Assembly: GCA_910574865.1 (NCBI GenBank) | Contig: CAJTDN010000009.1 | Coordinates: forward strand, 124,001 to 188,000 | Reading direction: 5' to 3' | DNA from: Lachnospiraceae bacterium | GTDB lineage: Bacteria > Bacillota > Clostridia > Lachnospirales > Lachnospiraceae | DNA: 64,000 nucleotides | In this document: positions 15,582 through 24,629 of the stretch, one piece after another | Layout of the letters: each line of letters starts with the position of its first letter | How positions within the stretch are numbered: the first letter of the stretch is position 1 | Notes under the pieces: generated by a model | The model's database searches: none | What the model was told of the DNA's origin: nothing | The model's input: the letters and a program-made list of their open reading frames with translations, nothing else | Made by a program: the position numbers and the translations under genes

Positions 15582-16940
15582 ATGACGGATAAGAAAAAAA
15601 TGGGGATTTTCCTCTCGATTTTGGTGACATGCATTGTCGGGGCGATGTTGTCCACGGCATTGAATACCGCGTTGCCGCAGATGATGGCGGACTTCGGGGT
15701 GGACGCTTCGATTGGGCAATGGCTGGCCAGTATCTATTCGCTGGTGATGGGCATCATGGTGTTGGCGACACCGTTCTTGATTCGCCGCGTCCCGACGAAG
15801 CGGCTGTATTTGGCCTCGGTTTTGATTTTTGCCGTGGGGGTTGCCTGCAGCGCGTTGACTTCGAGTTTTGTCATCATGATGGTAGGGCGCGTTTTGCAGG
15901 CGGCAAGCAACGGCATCGTGACCGCGTTGGGGCAGGTGGTGATACTGACGATTTTCCCGCCCGAGAAGCGCGGGCAGATGATGGGGATTTATGGCCTGGC
16001 AATCGGGGTGTCTCCGGTGGTGGCCCCGACGGTGGCCGGGCTTATCGTGGACGCGTATGGCTGGAGGATGATTTTTTACATCGTCCTGGCTTTGACGGTC
16101 GTGATGGTGGTGATGGCCGTGGTCACGTTCGAGGATGTCATGGAAAATGCCGTGGAGAAATTTGACTTGCTTTCGTTCGCCCTTTGCGCCCTGGCATTTA
16201 GCGGCATTTTGACGGGGATTGGAAATATCAGCACGTATTCATTCTTCAGCCTTCCGGTTTGTGCGCCGTTCGTTCCGGGAGTGGTCGCGGGCGTGTTTTT
16301 CGTATTGCGTCAGCTGAAAATGGAAACACCGTTTTTGGAGTTGCGCGTGTTAAAGGTGAAAAATTACCGAACGGCGGTGGTGGCGAGTATGTTGCTATAT
16401 ATGTCCGTGCAGGCGGGCGCACTTTTAACCCCGCTCTATATCCAGTCGTTGTGCGGGTATTCGGCGGCCATGAGCGGCCTGATTACGATGCCGGGCAGCC
16501 TGGTGATGGCGCTTTTGAGCCCGTTTACCGGAAAATGGTATGACAAGATGGGAATGAAAATGCTGTTTTACATGGGGGCTTTCGGATTGGTTTTCAGCAA
16601 CCTGGGGATGGTGTTCGTGGGTGTCTCGGGCTCCATGGTCTGGGTGGCGGTGCTTAATGTCCTGCGGAACGTGTCGGTGGGGTGTCTGATGATGCCGCTT
16701 GTGACCTGGGGCATGAGCGGGCTTGGAGAGGAGCACACTTCCCACGGGACGGCTCTTTTGACCAGCCTGCGGACGATGGCCGGGGCGTTTGGCCAGACCA
16801 TTTGTGTGGCGGTGATGACCGTGGTTGGCGCGGCGGCGGGAGAAATGCGCGGGATGAACGCGGCGTTCTTGGCGCTGACACTGGTCGGCGTGGCGGAACT
16901 GTTGCTGGCATGGACGGCATTCCGTAAGAAGGCGGCGTGA
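15582..16940 (+). CDS. MFS transporter, EmrB/QacA-like (DHA2) family
   Basis: The 452-residue membrane protein has about 12-14 hydrophobic helices. The start was taken at MTDKKKMGIFLSIL after AGGGGGAG. Family signs are the N-terminal ALNTALPQMMADFGV (helix 1 pattern of DHA2 exporters), the RVLQAASNGIV stretch and APTVAGLIVDAYGWRMIF (antiporter motif C and following). A drug or metabolite exporter energised by protons is expected, with substrate unknown. The gene seems to be monocistronic, and its stop codon lies in the first copy of a 36-bp tandem repeat. Confidence 0.88.
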   Translation: MTDKKKMGIFLSILVTCIVGAMLSTALNTALPQMMADFGVDASIGQWLASIYSLVMGIMVLATPFLIRRVPTKRLYLASVLIFAVGVACSALTSSFVIMMVGRVLQAASNGIVTALGQVVILTIFPPEKRGQMMGIYGLAIGVSPVVAPTVAGLIVDAYGWRMIFYIVLALTVVMVVMAVVTFEDVMENAVEKFDLLSFALCALAFSGILTGIGNISTYSFFSLPVCAPFVPGVVAGVFFVLRQLKMETPFLELRVLKVKNYRTAVVASMLLYMSVQAGALLTPLYIQSLCGYSAAMSGLITMPGSLVMALLSPFTGKWYDKMGMKMLFYMGAFGLVFSNLGMVFVGVSGSMVWVAVLNVLRNVSVGCLMMPLVTWGMSGLGEEHTSHGTALLTSLRTMAGAFGQTICVAVMTVVGAAAGEMRGMNAAFLALTLVGVAELLLAWTAFRKKAA

Positions 16941-17048
16941 TTGGAGCGAAACGCGTGGTTGTGCGAGGCGGCGTGAGTGGAGCGAAACGCGTGGTTGTGC
17001 GAGGCGGCGTGAGTGGAGTGAAACGTGTGGTTGTGCGAGGCGGCGTGA
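16931..17048 (+). repeat. 36-bp tandem repeat at the end of the MFS gene
   Basis: GGCGGCGTGA recurs at 16931, 16967, 17003 and 17039, exactly 36 bp apart. The intervening GAGCGAAACGCGTGGTTGTG is conserved apart from two substitutions in the third unit. The first copy contains the MFS stop codon. The remainder up to 17173 contains nothing I recognise apart from the next ribosome site. Confidence 0.85.
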
Positions 17049-17173
17049 TTGCGCAAAAATGGGGATGCGCATGTAAATGACAAGGGGCGGGGCGTGGTCA
17101 CGTGGGGAAAAGCGGATTACACGGCGGAATCAAGGCCGTGTGACAATACAAAGATGTAAAACAAGGAGGAAGC

Positions 17174-19252
17174 ATGATGGAAATGAAGAAAGGGCTGCAT
17201 GGGAAGGAAATTTACGAGGCGAAGAAAGACCCGCAGTTTCAGAAGCCGTACGTTGACGTGGACGAGTGGAAGGAGCGCGAACTGCCGGACGGGACGAAGG
17301 TGCCTTACCGTTACGTGCACGGTGGTTTCGAGGACACGGGGGTGAAGTTTTTGTTCTGTTTCCCGGAGCAGGACGAGTTCAAGGGGAGGTTTTTCCATTA
17401 CTTGTCACCGTTTCCGGGTCCGGACGAAGAAGTGGCTTCGCTGGTGCACAAGGGCGAGCTTGACCGTATCGCGTTCAGTTTGTTGAACGGCGCGTATTTC
17501 GTGGAGAGCAACATGGGTTCGACGGCAATGTTCGGAGCCAAATCCGACCCGCAGATGGTATGGAAGTCCAGCGCGGCGGTGGCCGAGTACTCGCGCACGA
17601 AGGCGATGGAAATCTATGGCTGCGCTCGGCCGTACGGCTACGTGCACGGCGGCAGCGGCGGCGGTTATAAGACGATGGCCTGTATTGAAAACACGGACGC
17701 GTGGGATGGCGCGGTGCCGTTCGTCATCGGTTCCCCGGCCTCCCTGCCCAATACCATCACGCTGCATGTTCAGGGGCAGCGGACGCTTCGCCATGTGTTT
17801 GGGAAAATCGTGGACGCGCTGGACGCGGGCGGCAGTGGCAACATGTATGAGGGGCTTACGGAAGACGAGCGGGAAATGCTGAAGGAAGTGACCGCGATGG
17901 GATTCCCGCCGCAGGCGTGGTATCTGGAGGCGGACGGCCTGGTTGATCCGGGTTCCCTCCCGGTGCTGACTCCGGGCGTGAAAATGTCGGACGCGGTTTA
18001 TTTCCAGGAATTCTGGGAGAAGGAAGGCTATGCGGGCGCGGATCTTGCGAGCAACGCCGTGCGTGACCGCCTGCAATTTAAGACCGTCGTGAAAAGCGTC
18101 CATATTCCGGGAGAAAAGGTGGACGAGAAGGAAGGGTTGAACGGCGTGGACGACGCCTGGAAAAAAATGATGGCGGACGGCAAGGGCGCGTGGATTGAGT
18201 TGGAAGACGTGCCGGTTGGCGGGGATTTGTATCTGGAAGGGGTCAACATCGGCTTCGAGACGGGGGACGCCGTCGGGAAATTGTTACTGCTGGGCGAGCT
18301 GAAAGGCAACTACGCGACGATTGGCATGTGCTACGGGATGGACGATTTGCCGGGCGTGCTTTCGCTCGTGAAGCCGGGCGACGTGGTGACGCTGGACAAT
18401 TCCGATTACATTGCCATCCAGCATTATTACCGCCACCAGGTGCCGGTTGACACGACGTTCCATGCGTGGGACCAGTTCCGTAACGAGGACGGGACCCCGA
18501 AAACGCCGCAGCGCAATTTCATGGGTTACGGGTTCACGGGGACGGGAACCGTGCAGGACGGGAATCTCCAGGGCAAGGTCATCGTGGTACAATCGCTGCT
18601 TGACGAATCCACCTGCCCGTGGTGCGGCGACTGGTACCGGCAGACCGTGAAACGGACGATGGGAAACGAGGAGTCGTTCCGCATTTATTATATGGAGCGG
18701 TGCATGCACGGGGACCAGTTTGAAAACAACATGGTGACGAGTTACCGCGGCGCCGTGAACCAGGCGCTTCTGGATGTCAGTGACTGGGCGGAGCGCGGAA
18801 CCGAGCCGAGGAAATCGACGGTATATGAGATGATTGACAACCAGGTTTATCCGGCGAAGACGGCCGCCGAGCGGAAAGGCGTCCAGCCGACGGTGGAGCT
18901 TCTGGCGAACGGCGGGACTTGCGCGCATGTCAAGGCCGGGGAGGAAGTGACATTTACCGCGAACGTGCTGGTGCCGGAAAATGCCGGGGAGGTCACGTCA
19001 ATCGCGTTTTCCTTCGAGGCGTCCCACGAGTTCAGGGAAAATGACCTGGACTGGGCGTTCCCGTGCAAAGGGGAGGTCAGGCATACGTTGGAGAACGGGC
19101 TTTACGGGGCGAATGCCTCCGCGAGTCATGTGTATGAGAAGCCGGGAACGTATTTCGCGTCGGCGCGTGTGTGCGCGGAGCGCGGGGGCGACGCGGGCCG
19201 CATCTACACGCAGGTGAAGAACCTGGCACGGGTGAGGGTGATCGTGGAATAA
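17174..19252 (+). CDS. Large alpha/beta-hydrolase-like protein with C-terminal PKD-like domain
   Basis: The 692-residue protein has AAGGAGGAAG upstream of two adjacent ATGs. No signal peptide or membrane helix is seen, so it is probably cytosolic. Around residues 155-165 the sequence YGYVHGGSGGGYKTMACI looks like a nucleophile elbow (Gly-x-Ser-x-Gly), followed by DAWDGAVPFVIGSPAS, reminiscent of tannase/feruloyl-esterase and PHB-depolymerase-like hydrolases. Residues ~440-510 include a WDQFRNEDG segment. A C-terminal beta-rich domain (~590-690, ending in HVYEKPGTYFASARVCAERG) looks PKD-like. I cannot name a substrate. It lies upstream of a sugar ABC importer, so an ester of a plant-derived glycoside is conceivable. 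Confidence 0.6.
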   Translation: MMEMKKGLHGKEIYEAKKDPQFQKPYVDVDEWKERELPDGTKVPYRYVHGGFEDTGVKFLFCFPEQDEFKGRFFHYLSPFPGPDEEVASLVHKGELDRIAFSLLNGAYFVESNMGSTAMFGAKSDPQMVWKSSAAVAEYSRTKAMEIYGCARPYGYVHGGSGGGYKTMACIENTDAWDGAVPFVIGSPASLPNTITLHVQGQRTLRHVFGKIVDALDAGGSGNMYEGLTEDEREMLKEVTAMGFPPQAWYLEADGLVDPGSLPVLTPGVKMSDAVYFQEFWEKEGYAGADLASNAVRDRLQFKTVVKSVHIPGEKVDEKEGLNGVDDAWKKMMADGKGAWIELEDVPVGGDLYLEGVNIGFETGDAVGKLLLLGELKGNYATIGMCYGMDDLPGVLSLVKPGDVVTLDNSDYIAIQHYYRHQVPVDTTFHAWDQFRNEDGTPKTPQRNFMGYGFTGTGTVQDGNLQGKVIVVQSLLDESTCPWCGDWYRQTVKRTMGNEESFRIYYMERCMHGDQFENNMVTSYRGAVNQALLDVSDWAERGTEPRKSTVYEMIDNQVYPAKTAAERKGVQPTVELLANGGTCAHVKAGEEVTFTANVLVPENAGEVTSIAFSFEASHEFRENDLDWAFPCKGEVRHTLENGLYGANASASHVYEKPGTYFASARVCAERGGDAGRIYTQVKNLARVRVIVE

Positions 19253-19267
19253 CGGAAAAAACTTATA

Positions 19268-19315
19268 AAGAACATCTTTGGTGGAATTGGCAGATTCATC
19301 GGAGATGTTCTTTTT
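19268..19315 (+). terminator. Terminator after the hydrolase gene
   Basis: AAGAACATCT (19268-19277) pairs with AGATGTTCTT (19303-19312), followed by TTT. Confidence 0.85.
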
Positions 19316-19321
19316 GAAAGT

Positions 19322-19342
19322 TGGTCGGATTTGTGGTAGTGG
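19322..19342 (+). promoter_or_regulatory. 21-bp motif shared with the MFS upstream region (copy 2)
   Basis: This is the same motif as 15403-15423 with one difference, here 163 bp before the lipoprotein start. A partial further copy (GTCGGATTT) follows at about 19346. It is the best candidate operator for the ABC operon. Confidence 0.45.
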
Positions 19343-19484
19343 GTGTCGGATTTCATAGATTTTTTAGAAAATGATTATGGTATATTTATGTCATGGCAGG
19401 CGGGGCGTGGTTCGGTTTTGCACGGCCTGCAAAAAATAAATTCGCGCCTTTGACGGGCGCGGTAATTCAAGGAGGTTAAAAGTA

Positions 19485-21260
19485 ATGAAGAAGACGTTGA
19501 AACGTGTGTTTGGTGCCGTGCTCGGCACGACGATGGCAATGTCCTTGCTGGCCGGCTGCGGCGGCGGGGACGGCACGAGCGGGAACGCGGACGAGACGTA
19601 CACGATGTGGATTTACAGCGGGCAGGACGCGGCCTACTACCTGGATTACGAGGAGAACCCGGCCCTGCAGTACGCGCTGCAGAAAAAGTACGGCCCGGAC
19701 GAGAAGTCTTTGGCGATTGACTTCTGGGTACCGCCGTCGGGAAGCGCGGCGGACAATTATTCGACGATGATGGGTTCGGGCGATTATCCAGACGTGATTG
19801 ACGGAAGTATTTCCGACGCGCCGACCGTGATGTATGAGACGGGACAGATTATGGATTTAACGGAACTAATTCCCCAGTATATGCCCAATTACATGAAATA
19901 TCTGGAGGAACATCCGGAAATTGAGCACAAGGCGTATGTGGACATCGATGGTGAGAAGAAGATGCTTTTTATCAGGACGATGAACGAAGACCGTGATTAT
20001 ACTTACAGCGGGGTGGAGTACCGTCGTGACTGGATTGCCAAGTATGGCACGAATCCGGAGACGGGAGAAGCGTTTAGTGGGGAGTTCACGGATGAAGACG
20101 ATCCGGACAGCTGGGTGGATGACGTGGTATTTCCGAGCGGCGGCAGCGACCCGATTTATATCAGCGACTGGGAATGGATGTTTGAAATCTTTGATAAGGC
20201 AATGGAGGCCGAGGGAATTACGGACGGTTACTGCCTGAGTGTTTATTATCCGGGCTTTACCTGGAACGGTGATTTTACTTCTAGTTTTGGTGGCGGTTCC
20301 CCGCTTTGGTATGAGGATTTGGACGGAAAGGTGCAGTTCGGGGCAGATAAACCGCAGTTTCGGGCCTTGATGCAGTGCTTGAACACATGGTATAAGAAGG
20401 GCTGGCTTGATCAGTCGTTCAACCAGCGTACCAGCGACGCGCACTATGCTATTGATGATACGACGACCCGCCAGGGCAAGGTCGGTTTGTGGGTTGGACT
20501 GGAAAGCCAGTTGGGAGGCCGAATGGATGTCGGTGCTTCCGAGTACACGGAAGGTATTTGTTCTTATGGCGCGCCGTGGCCGATTAACGACGTGTACGGG
20601 GACGAGTCTTGTAAGAACGTGGAACCAAATGCGGTAGAGTATACCGGTTTGACCGGGACGACATGGTACATTACTACTGCGGCGGAAGGAAAGGATTTGG
20701 GAACGCTTTTAAGCTTTTTCGATTATTTCTACACGGAGGAAGGCGCGTTATTGAAATCACTGGGACTTAGCAAGGAGCAGGTGGAGGAGACGCAGAACCA
20801 GATTTACCTGGACAACGGGCTGGAGAATGGCGCGTACTCGGTGAAGGAAGACGGAACCTATTTATTGGATCCGGTTCTTCAGAAGGACAGCGGCGGTCTG
20901 GCAAAAGCGGCGGCGTTTACCATGGTGCCGGGAATCACCCTGGTGAGCAGCGTGGACAAAGGATATGCGGAAAACTACGAGCACAGCAAAGCCTTGTGGA
21001 CACTGTATCCGAACAAGACATTTTTCCAGGGTTCGGATGTGACCTCATATATGACGGAAGAAGAGACGAAGAACAATGGAAATATTCATGCGAAGATTCT
21101 GGACTATATGACGGTCAACGCGCCGAACTTCATCATGGGCAAGACCGACCCGTATGATGACGGTGACTGGAATGACTGGTGCAAGATGCTTGAAAAATAT
21201 GGGTATGCGAAGGTGAATGATGTTATACAGCCATATGCGGACAAGTACGAGATTGATTAA
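19485..21260 (+). CDS. Extracellular sugar-binding lipoprotein (LplA-like)
   Basis: The 591-residue protein begins MKKTLKRVFGAVLGTTMAMS with lipobox LLAGC, so it is a lipoprotein on the outer face of the membrane. AAGGAGG precedes the start. The mature part begins with a Gly-rich spacer followed by YTMWIYSGQDAAYY, then DYPDVIDGS and aromatic-rich segments typical of large (family 1, ~55-65 kDa) oligosaccharide-binding proteins that pair with LplB/LplC permeases. The two permease genes follow after 14 and 15 bases. The substrate is probably an oligosaccharide, but its nature cannot be read from the sequence. Confidence 0.9.
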   Translation: MKKTLKRVFGAVLGTTMAMSLLAGCGGGDGTSGNADETYTMWIYSGQDAAYYLDYEENPALQYALQKKYGPDEKSLAIDFWVPPSGSAADNYSTMMGSGDYPDVIDGSISDAPTVMYETGQIMDLTELIPQYMPNYMKYLEEHPEIEHKAYVDIDGEKKMLFIRTMNEDRDYTYSGVEYRRDWIAKYGTNPETGEAFSGEFTDEDDPDSWVDDVVFPSGGSDPIYISDWEWMFEIFDKAMEAEGITDGYCLSVYYPGFTWNGDFTSSFGGGSPLWYEDLDGKVQFGADKPQFRALMQCLNTWYKKGWLDQSFNQRTSDAHYAIDDTTTRQGKVGLWVGLESQLGGRMDVGASEYTEGICSYGAPWPINDVYGDESCKNVEPNAVEYTGLTGTTWYITTAAEGKDLGTLLSFFDYFYTEEGALLKSLGLSKEQVEETQNQIYLDNGLENGAYSVKEDGTYLLDPVLQKDSGGLAKAAAFTMVPGITLVSSVDKGYAENYEHSKALWTLYPNKTFFQGSDVTSYMTEEETKNNGNIHAKILDYMTVNAPNFIMGKTDPYDDGDWNDWCKMLEKYGYAKVNDVIQPYADKYEID

Positions 21261-21274
21261 AGGAGGGGTGTGCG

Positions 21275-22228
21275 ATGGCGGCAAAGGCGAAGGCCGTGAA
21301 AGTGGCGGCTCCGAAACTTAGCTGGAAACGGGATTTTCAGAGGAACTGGCCGGTGTACGTGCTCTTCCTTCCGGCATTCCTTTACACATTAGTGTTAAAT
21401 TATACCCCATTGGTAGGTCTTTTGATGGCGTTTGAAAATTATTCGCCGGCTAGGGGACTGTTTGGCAGCCAGTGGGTCGGATTCCAGAATTTTATCGACT
21501 TATTTACCGGGGAGGAATTCTTTCGTGCCCTGAAAAACACGGTGATTATCTCGACACTGAAGTGCACGATTGGTTTTATCATGCCGATAGGGTTCGCTCT
21601 GGTACTGTCATTGGTAAGGAATAAGAAATTCAAGCGAATTACGCAGACGTTTTCCTACATGCCGAACTTCATCGCGGCCGTGGTCGTGGTGGCGTTGGTG
21701 CAGAACTTCTTGAGCGACCATGGCGCAATTACCATGTTGCTCGCCAAGTTTGGCCTGCCGGTGCAAAACTGGCTGGCCAACCCCGACGTGCCGGTGTTCT
21801 GGGTCATTTACCTGGTGATGGGCATCTGGCAGGGACTAGGCTGGGGGTCCATCATGTATGTGTCGGCGATTGCCACGGTCAGCGGTGACTTGCACGAGGC
21901 GGCGGCCATCGACGGGGCGACAAGGATGCAGAGGCTGTTCAAGATTACCCTGCCGTGTATCAGGCCGATGATTGTCATGATGTTTGTCATCGGTGTCGGC
22001 GTCAACTTCATTGCCGGGTTCGACACGATTCTGTTGATGTACATGCCGTCCACATACGAGGTGGCGGACACGTTGTACACTTATACATACCGTATGGCGT
22101 TCGCGGCGGGCGCGTCAAACTATGGATTATCGACGGCTTCCGGCTTGTTCCAGTCCATCGTGGCGACGACGTTATTAGTCGGCTCCAACGCCATCAGCCG
22201 CAAGATGGGCGAGAGTTCATTATTCTGA
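21275..22228 (+). CDS. Sugar ABC transporter permease (LplB/YtaF-like)
   Basis: The 317-residue protein has six hydrophobic helices and the cytoplasmic EAA loop HEAAAIDGATRMQRLFKITLP that contacts the ATPase. The N-terminal segment WPVYVLFLPAFLYTLVLNYTP is typical of the LplB/UgpA branch. Ribosome site AAAGGAGGGG precedes the start. It pairs with the downstream permease and upstream lipoprotein. No ATPase is encoded nearby, consistent with use of a shared MsmX-type ATPase elsewhere. Confidence 0.93.
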   Translation: MAAKAKAVKVAAPKLSWKRDFQRNWPVYVLFLPAFLYTLVLNYTPLVGLLMAFENYSPARGLFGSQWVGFQNFIDLFTGEEFFRALKNTVIISTLKCTIGFIMPIGFALVLSLVRNKKFKRITQTFSYMPNFIAAVVVVALVQNFLSDHGAITMLLAKFGLPVQNWLANPDVPVFWVIYLVMGIWQGLGWGSIMYVSAIATVSGDLHEAAAIDGATRMQRLFKITLPCIRPMIVMMFVIGVGVNFIAGFDTILLMYMPSTYEVADTLYTYTYRMAFAAGASNYGLSTASGLFQSIVATTLLVGSNAISRKMGESSLF

Positions 22229-22243
22229 TGAAAGGAGGGAAAA

Positions 22244-23176
22244 ATGATGCAGAAAGCGAAAGCAAAGAAAGTGAAGAAATATAAAATGGAAGAATACACG
22301 CCTTCCATGATAGAAAATCCCTCCGTGGTGGACCGGGTCGTGGACGTGGTTGTCATATTGATTTGTATCCTGGTGGCATTTTGTTCCTTCATCCCGATGT
22401 GGCATGTGGCAATGTCCTCGCTCTCGGACGGGAAACTGCTGATTACCCACGAGGGGCTGGTGCTCTTGCCGATTGGCGAGTGGACATTGGCAGGATACCA
22501 GCACTTGTTCAAAAATTCCGGAATCCTGCAGGGATACGCGAACTCGCTGATTAACACGGCGGCGGCCACGGGACTTGGATTTGCGATTTCCGCGGTCACG
22601 GGATACGCCTTAAGCCGCCAGACGAGGCTGAAAGGAGTCATGACAGCCTTTATCATGTTCCCGATGCTGTTTTCCGGCGGCCTGGTGCCGACCTACATGG
22701 TCATCCGCTCCCTGGGCTGGGTGGGAACGAGATGGGCGCTTATCATCCCGGGCTGCACGAACGCCATGTTTTCCATCATGATGATGAACGCGTACAACTC
22801 GGTTCCGGCCTCCCTCTACGAGGCGGCCAGGATTGACGGGGCCAGCCATTTCCGCACGATGCTGCAGGTCATGCTGCCACAGGCGATGAACATGGGATCG
22901 GTCATGATTTTGCAAACTGTGGTCGCACAGTGGAATTCCTGGTTGAACGCCAAGATTTACGTGCCGAACAACAAGGCGTTGTGGCCATTGCAACTGTGGA
23001 TTAACACGATTGTGGCAGATAATGAAAATTTCTTGCGGACGGCGAATCCGGATTATGGACGTTACCTGATACAGTACGCGGTGATTATGGCGGCGACACT
23101 GCCCCTTCTGGTGACATTCCCGTTCTTCCAGGATAAGCTGGAGCATGCGGTCATCGGCGGCGGCGTGAAGGGGTGA
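22244..23176 (+). CDS. Sugar ABC transporter permease (LplC/YtcP-like)
   Basis: The 310-residue second permease of the importer is preceded by AAAGGAGG. It has six helices and the EAA loop YEAARIDGASHFRTMLQVMLP. A basic N-terminus (KAKAKKVKKYKMEEYTPS) precedes the first helix VVVILICILVAFCSFIPMW. The C-terminus EHAVIGGGVKG matches the usual end of LplC/YtcP proteins, so the gene is complete. A structured repeat and a second lipoprotein gene follow. Confidence 0.93.
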   Translation: MMQKAKAKKVKKYKMEEYTPSMIENPSVVDRVVDVVVILICILVAFCSFIPMWHVAMSSLSDGKLLITHEGLVLLPIGEWTLAGYQHLFKNSGILQGYANSLINTAAATGLGFAISAVTGYALSRQTRLKGVMTAFIMFPMLFSGGLVPTYMVIRSLGWVGTRWALIIPGCTNAMFSIMMMNAYNSVPASLYEAARIDGASHFRTMLQVMLPQAMNMGSVMILQTVVAQWNSWLNAKIYVPNNKALWPLQLWINTIVADNENFLRTANPDYGRYLIQYAVIMAATLPLLVTFPFFQDKLEHAVIGGGVKG

Positions 23177-23300
23177 CCGAAAGCAGCTTAATGAAAGCGA
23201 GCCGTAGGCGAAGCTTGAATTTAGCGCGAGGTCGTTCTTTGAGATTAATGAGACCGAAGGTCGAATTTAGCGAAAAGAACTTCCTTGACCGAAAGCAACA
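23173..23300 (+). repeat. Structured intergenic repeat element
   Basis: The gap carries nested repeats. TGACCGAAAGCA occurs at both ends (about 23174 and 23286). TTAATGA...GAATTTAGCG occurs twice inside (from about 23189 and 23245). Hairpins GACC-GAA-GGTC, GTTCTTT/AAAGAAC and AGCTT/AAGCT can form, giving a branched fold. No open frame has coding character. It may be a small family-specific repeat or an RNA processing site separating importer and lipoprotein expression. Confidence 0.5.
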
Positions 23301-23357
23301 TAGAGATATTAATGTTTTCATTAATATAAAATCAAACAAATAAGGAGGATTTAAGTT

Positions 23358-24512
23358 ATGAAGCTTAAGAATGTGAAAAAGTTATTTGCCTTGGCTTTGG
23401 CGGGCGCGATGTGCGTATCCATGCTGACGGCCTGCGGCGGCGGTGACGACAAGGGCGGTTCCCAGGAGCCTGACACGAAGCAGGAGGAGACGCAGAAAGA
23501 GGACGGCAAGGAAGAAGAGACGAAGAATCCGGCCGAGGCGATTGCCGATACGTATTACTTGTACGCGTACGACGTGGGTGACATGAAGATGACCAACTAC
23601 TTCCATTTCTATGAGGAGCGGCCGGTTATTGGCAAGGTGTTCTGTGCGTCGTTTGCCATGAACCAGATTTATGCAGTTGGTACTTATGACATCGAGGAAG
23701 CAGAATATGCTTACAAATGCTATAAAGACCGCGCGGCTGTTGAATCCGAGGCGGAGGGCGGCGAGGCCAACAAGACCGAGGGAACCGCGCCGTACACGGT
23801 CACGTTCTATGATTTTAACGGAAATGAAATCGGAAAATGCGGTTATGACGGGGACGTGTTGTACAACAACGGCGACGAGAAGCTGACGGCGGTCAGCGCG
23901 GGAGCCAACATGTATTATAAGGAGGCCGTGGACGGCGACTATGCCGAGACATTCGAGGGCGAGTTGGGCCAGACATATTTGTCCTATGTGTCAGACGCGG
24001 ACGCGACCTGCACGGTCAAGCTGGGACATAACGGAAGGTACGAGGACTTGGTGGACATGATGGTCGAGGGTGAATGGACGATGGCCGAGACGGCGGATGG
24101 ATATGAGTTCACCCTGACACCGGACATGGACGGCGACACGGCGGCGGTTCTGGCCGTATCGAAGGATCAGATGACGGCGACCTACACGCCGGACGGCGGC
24201 GAGGCCGTGGCGATGACCTGCACGTCCAAAGAGGCACAGGCGGCGGCGACGTTTGTCGGCGAAGGCCCGGAGGTCATGGAAGGGACGAAATGCACCGTGA
24301 CGTTGTACTTGTATGACGACAACACCGCGAAGGTTACGCTTGGCATCCCGGGAACCGAGATGGAAGTGGAAGCCGGTACGTGGGAAGCGGCCGGAAGCGA
24401 CTATACGGTGACACTTGAGAGCGGCACAATCACGACGGCCGGCGGCAGCGTGGAATACGCAAACCCAAGCACGATGATTGGGGAAGTGACCGCGACGTTG
24501 GCGGCACAATAA
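23358..24512 (+). CDS. Lipoprotein of unknown function downstream of the sugar importer
   Basis: The 384-residue protein starts after AAGGAGG with a signal peptide MKLKNVKKLFALALAGAMCV and lipobox LTAC. An acidic Glu/Lys linker (~residues 30-60) follows. The rest is a beta-rich domain of similar strands (YTVTFYDFNGNEIGKCGYDG; CTVKLGHNGRY; CTVTLYLYDDNTAKVTLGIP). These look like repeated units that could form a beta barrel or sandwich. It has no recognised sugar-binding-protein fold and may be a surface accessory of the importer. A strong terminator follows. Confidence 0.75.
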   Translation: MKLKNVKKLFALALAGAMCVSMLTACGGGDDKGGSQEPDTKQEETQKEDGKEEETKNPAEAIADTYYLYAYDVGDMKMTNYFHFYEERPVIGKVFCASFAMNQIYAVGTYDIEEAEYAYKCYKDRAAVESEAEGGEANKTEGTAPYTVTFYDFNGNEIGKCGYDGDVLYNNGDEKLTAVSAGANMYYKEAVDGDYAETFEGELGQTYLSYVSDADATCTVKLGHNGRYEDLVDMMVEGEWTMAETADGYEFTLTPDMDGDTAAVLAVSKDQMTATYTPDGGEAVAMTCTSKEAQAAATFVGEGPEVMEGTKCTVTLYLYDDNTAKVTLGIPGTEMEVEAGTWEAAGSDYTVTLESGTITTAGGSVEYANPSTMIGEVTATLAAQ

Positions 24513-24550
24513 GAACGAAATAATGGGTGACAGCCGGCCGAAGCCGAACC

Positions 24551-24596
24551 GTCACGAAAAAGAGGATTCTACAAGATCGAATCCTCTTTTTGTGAC
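24551..24596 (+). terminator. Strong hairpin terminator
   Basis: GTCACGAAAAAGAGGATTC (24551-24569) pairs with its complement ending GTGAC at 24596, through a nine-base loop. The A/T-rich half of the stem gives T-tracts in both directions, so it can also serve the convergent small gene. Confidence 0.85.
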
Positions 24597-24629
24597 CCGC
24601 GAATGGGAGAGGCTTCTTTTTGACGGGGG

